A stretch of 64,000 bases of DNA, from positions 1 through 64,000 of the forward strand of contig JADJWK010000003.1 of the NCBI GenBank assembly GCA_016716405.1, in the 5' to 3' direction. A program made the position numbers and the translations under genes. This document shows positions 62,516 through 64,000 of the stretch, piece by piece. The stretch comes from Candidatus Melainabacteria bacterium (GTDB lineage: Bacteria > Cyanobacteriota > Vampirovibrionia > Obscuribacterales > Obscuribacteraceae). Every line of letters begins with the position of its first letter. Position 1 is the first letter of the stretch. The notes below the pieces were generated by a model. That model was not told the origin of the DNA. It searched no databases and saw only the letters and a program-made list of their open reading frames with translations.

Positions 62516-64000
62516 GACCGTTGACTTTGGTCTCGAGTGCCTCGGCTCTCGTTCTTTCGGTCTCGGCGATTCTTTCTTGAGCGGCTTTCTTAGCCTCTAG
62601 GTCGTTGACCGAGCGCTTGAGAGTATCGATCTCGCTGGCCTGCCGATCGATCGTCTGGGCGTCTCTTTCGCTCTCGCTCTTATGGTCCTGACGCATTTGG
62701 GCGATGGTGGCCTTGAAAGCTTCCATTTGCTCGATGGAGCGCGCTTGCTCCGAGGCTCTTTCCCGAGACGCCTGCTCGCGCTCGGCCACGAGCTTGTCCA
62801 CGTTTTCGCTCGGCTCGGCGATGCGCTTGCGAGCTGCTTCTTCGCTCTCTGCTGTTGATTGCGACTGCTGCCGTGAGCTTTCTTCGAGTCCTGTGATTCT
62901 TTCTTTGAGGACTTCAATAGTGTTGTCTTTACCCAGGGATTCTCTTTCCGCATCGGTCAGGGCTCTTTGAAGAGTCTCGATCTGGGCTCTGGATTCGGTA
63001 TCTCTTGTGGTGGCACGTTCGGACTCTTGCTGTCTGATAGTCTCGACTCGCTGTAGCTCTTGTTTCAGTGATTCTATCTGGCGAGCCGATTCGGTCTGGG
63101 AAGCGGTGTTTCGCTCTATTTCCTGCTGCCGGGCGGTCTCGAGAGTCTCGATGCTGGTCTTGAGCGAATCGATCTGCTCCCGGGCACGCTGGCTCTCGCG
63201 GGCGGTCGCTTCCTGCTCTTGCTTCCTTGCAGCTTCCAGCGCTCTCAGGCTCTCCTCCAGGGTCTTCACTTCCTGGGAGGATTTTCCCGATTCATGCTCG
63301 AGACGGGCGATGTCTGCTTTGAGAGTCTCGATCTCCCGGGAGGATGCGGCATCACGAGCGGTGCTCTGCTCGCTTTCGAGGCGGCGCTGCGCCTCTAGCT
63401 TCTCGAGGCTTTCTTTCAGACCGTTTATTTCCAGTCCGGCTCTAGTGTCACGCTCTCTTGCTGTCTCTGCATCCTGGCTTCTTGCTGTCTCGAGATCGGC
63501 GATTGTTCTCTTTAGACCTTCGATCTCCTGTCGGGCCTGCTCCTGATTCTGGCCGGCTTTCGCCGCTTCCATCCGTCGGGCTTCTTCGAGCTCGGTGAGG
63601 CTCAGTTTGAGACCCTCGATTTCCTTTCTGGCATTGCTGTCGTTTGCCGCGGCTTGCTCTCTTTCGAATCTCAGATCGGTGCGTGTCTGCTCGAGATCGG
63701 CTTCCAGTCGGGAGCTTCTTGTCCGCTCTTCGCCGAGATCTTTCTGGTTTCGGGCGAGATCGCGCTCGAGCTCATTTACTCTGCCGCCCATGGCCTCGAG
63801 CTCGCGGGTTCTACTTTCTAGCTCGACACGAGTGGTCTCTCTGGCGCGCTCGGAGTCTTCCACTCTTTTCTCAAGCTCGGCAATGGATTGCTCGAGGGTG
63901 GCTTTCTCCGTCTGTCTGGCAGTCTCCTGATCGACTCTGGTTTTCGTGTCGGTCTCGATCTTTTCTTCGAGTCCTCTTACTCGCTCTTCAAGTTCCAGCT
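62103..64000 (-). CDS. Giant coiled-coil protein, N-terminal/central part (runs off right edge)
   Basis: The first frame segment. The frame is open to the right edge (codons upstream of GTG 63863 also read as coiled coil: LEERVRGLEEKIETDTKTRV), so the true start is outside the window. It is almost wholly heptad coiled coil with units such as REIEGLKRTIADLETARSQD. Near 62193 one base is missing relative to the other repeat copies (GCGATCTCC for GCGGGCCTCC), and the frame then ends in a Pro/Arg nonsense tail at 62103. The product is probably a long fibrous protein. Confidence 0.75.
   Translation of the reverse strand, partial: LELEERVRGLEEKIETDTKTRVDQETARQTEKATLEQSIAELEKRVEDSERARETTRVELESRTRELEAMGGRVNELERDLARNQKDLGEERTRSSRLEADLEQTRTDLRFEREQAAANDSNARKEIEGLKLSLTELEEARRMEAAKAGQNQEQARQEIEGLKRTIADLETARSQDAETARERDTRAGLEINGLKESLEKLEAQRRLESEQSTARDAASSREIETLKADIARLEHESGKSSQEVKTLEESLRALEAARKQEQEATARESQRAREQIDSLKTSIETLETARQQEIERNTASQTESARQIESLKQELQRVETIRQQESERATTRDTESRAQIETLQRALTDAERESLGKDNTIEVLKERITGLEESSRQQSQSTAESEEAARKRIAEPSENVDKLVAEREQASRERASEQARSIEQMEAFKATIAQMRQDHKSESERDAQTIDRQASEIDTLKRSVNDLEAKKAAQERIAETERTRAEALETKVNGLGTRIEELETARRNDARQAEEAQTKSADEIRLLKESITSLKTGHQEEIDKAARDAATRETEIKTLTDRIAELERTASSDQEKAKQATTQIETLKASLAELQTQSAEEIAKPRNPPLAPPSRSEPSKHKSPTSRKPGS

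Noticed and set aside
1..64000. tRNA or rRNA genes
   Set aside because: No cloverleaf-like or rRNA-like sequence was noticed in the intergenic regions; a tRNAscan/Infernal run would settle it.

Overview
The window reads as GC-rich bacterial chromosome, judged by eye and not computed. It holds mostly single genes and two- or three-gene operons, with several very large proteins of low similarity to common families. The mix includes many Ser/Thr kinases with N-terminal Cys motifs, caspase/TPR and DUF4384 proteins, PATAN (DUF4388) proteins, matrixin-type proteases, RDD membrane domains and giant HEAT or coiled-coil proteins. This is most reminiscent of the non-photosynthetic Cyanobacteriota (Vampirovibrionia/Melainabacteria, Obscuribacterales-like). 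That placement is an inference from gene style. No rRNA or tRNA gene was seen to anchor it.

Layout. 1-2059 (-): N-terminal 686 codons of a giant repeat protein that runs off the left edge. 2060-3714: no convincing gene, including a 104-nt tract made only of G and C. 3715-6782: aldo/keto reductase, a BCAM0308-like Cys protein, two convergent paralogous micro-proteins, a terminator and a Pro/Gly/Lys/Asp-rich protein. 6933-9636: divergent sensor kinase and OmpR-type regulator whose 3' end enters a three-copy 132-bp hairpin repeat. 10158-15860: 25-bp repeat array and secreted protein, MFS transporter, trehalase, a secreted protein, and a Cys-less thioredoxin-like lipoprotein ending in a 13-bp minisatellite. 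15964-21135: 1,723-residue protein with a PD-(D/E)XK nuclease-like motif. 21157-26265: matrixin/TPR protease pair, two membrane histidine-box lipid enzymes with an operator-like array, and rhlE. 26707-31148: two tandem Ser/Thr kinases sharing a Cys/WIF N-terminal motif. 31326-33575: small secreted protein, a Ser-less esterase-like protein and engB. 33820-34856: AT-rich, frame-broken gene remnant.

34983-38520 is a hydrolase/DUF4384 plus pseudo-caspase/TPR operon. 38580-45568 holds dnaK, a small Cys protein, and an overlapping pair made of a PD-(D/E)XK/XPD-type helicase and an exonuclease-like/GIY-YIG protein. 45774-49404 is a PATAN/degenerate-GGDEF, membrane aminopropyltransferase-like and membrane protein operon. 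49531-51789 is a membrane pseudokinase. 51797-64000 is mostly minus strand: a LRV/HEAT protein, a Flp-pilin-like protein (+), two HEAT proteins, a duplicated-motif small protein, a 1,682-residue HEAT-rich protein and a giant coiled-coil gene with an 852-bp near-identical tandem repeat and two apparent frameshifts.

Two themes recur. One is fast-evolving repeats placed at or just outside gene ends. The other is proteins that keep an enzyme fold but lack its catalytic residues (pseudo-caspase, pseudokinase, Ser-less hydrolase, degenerate GGDEF, altered DEDDh exonuclease, Cys-less thioredoxin). These sit beside active partners, which suggests scaffold or regulatory roles.
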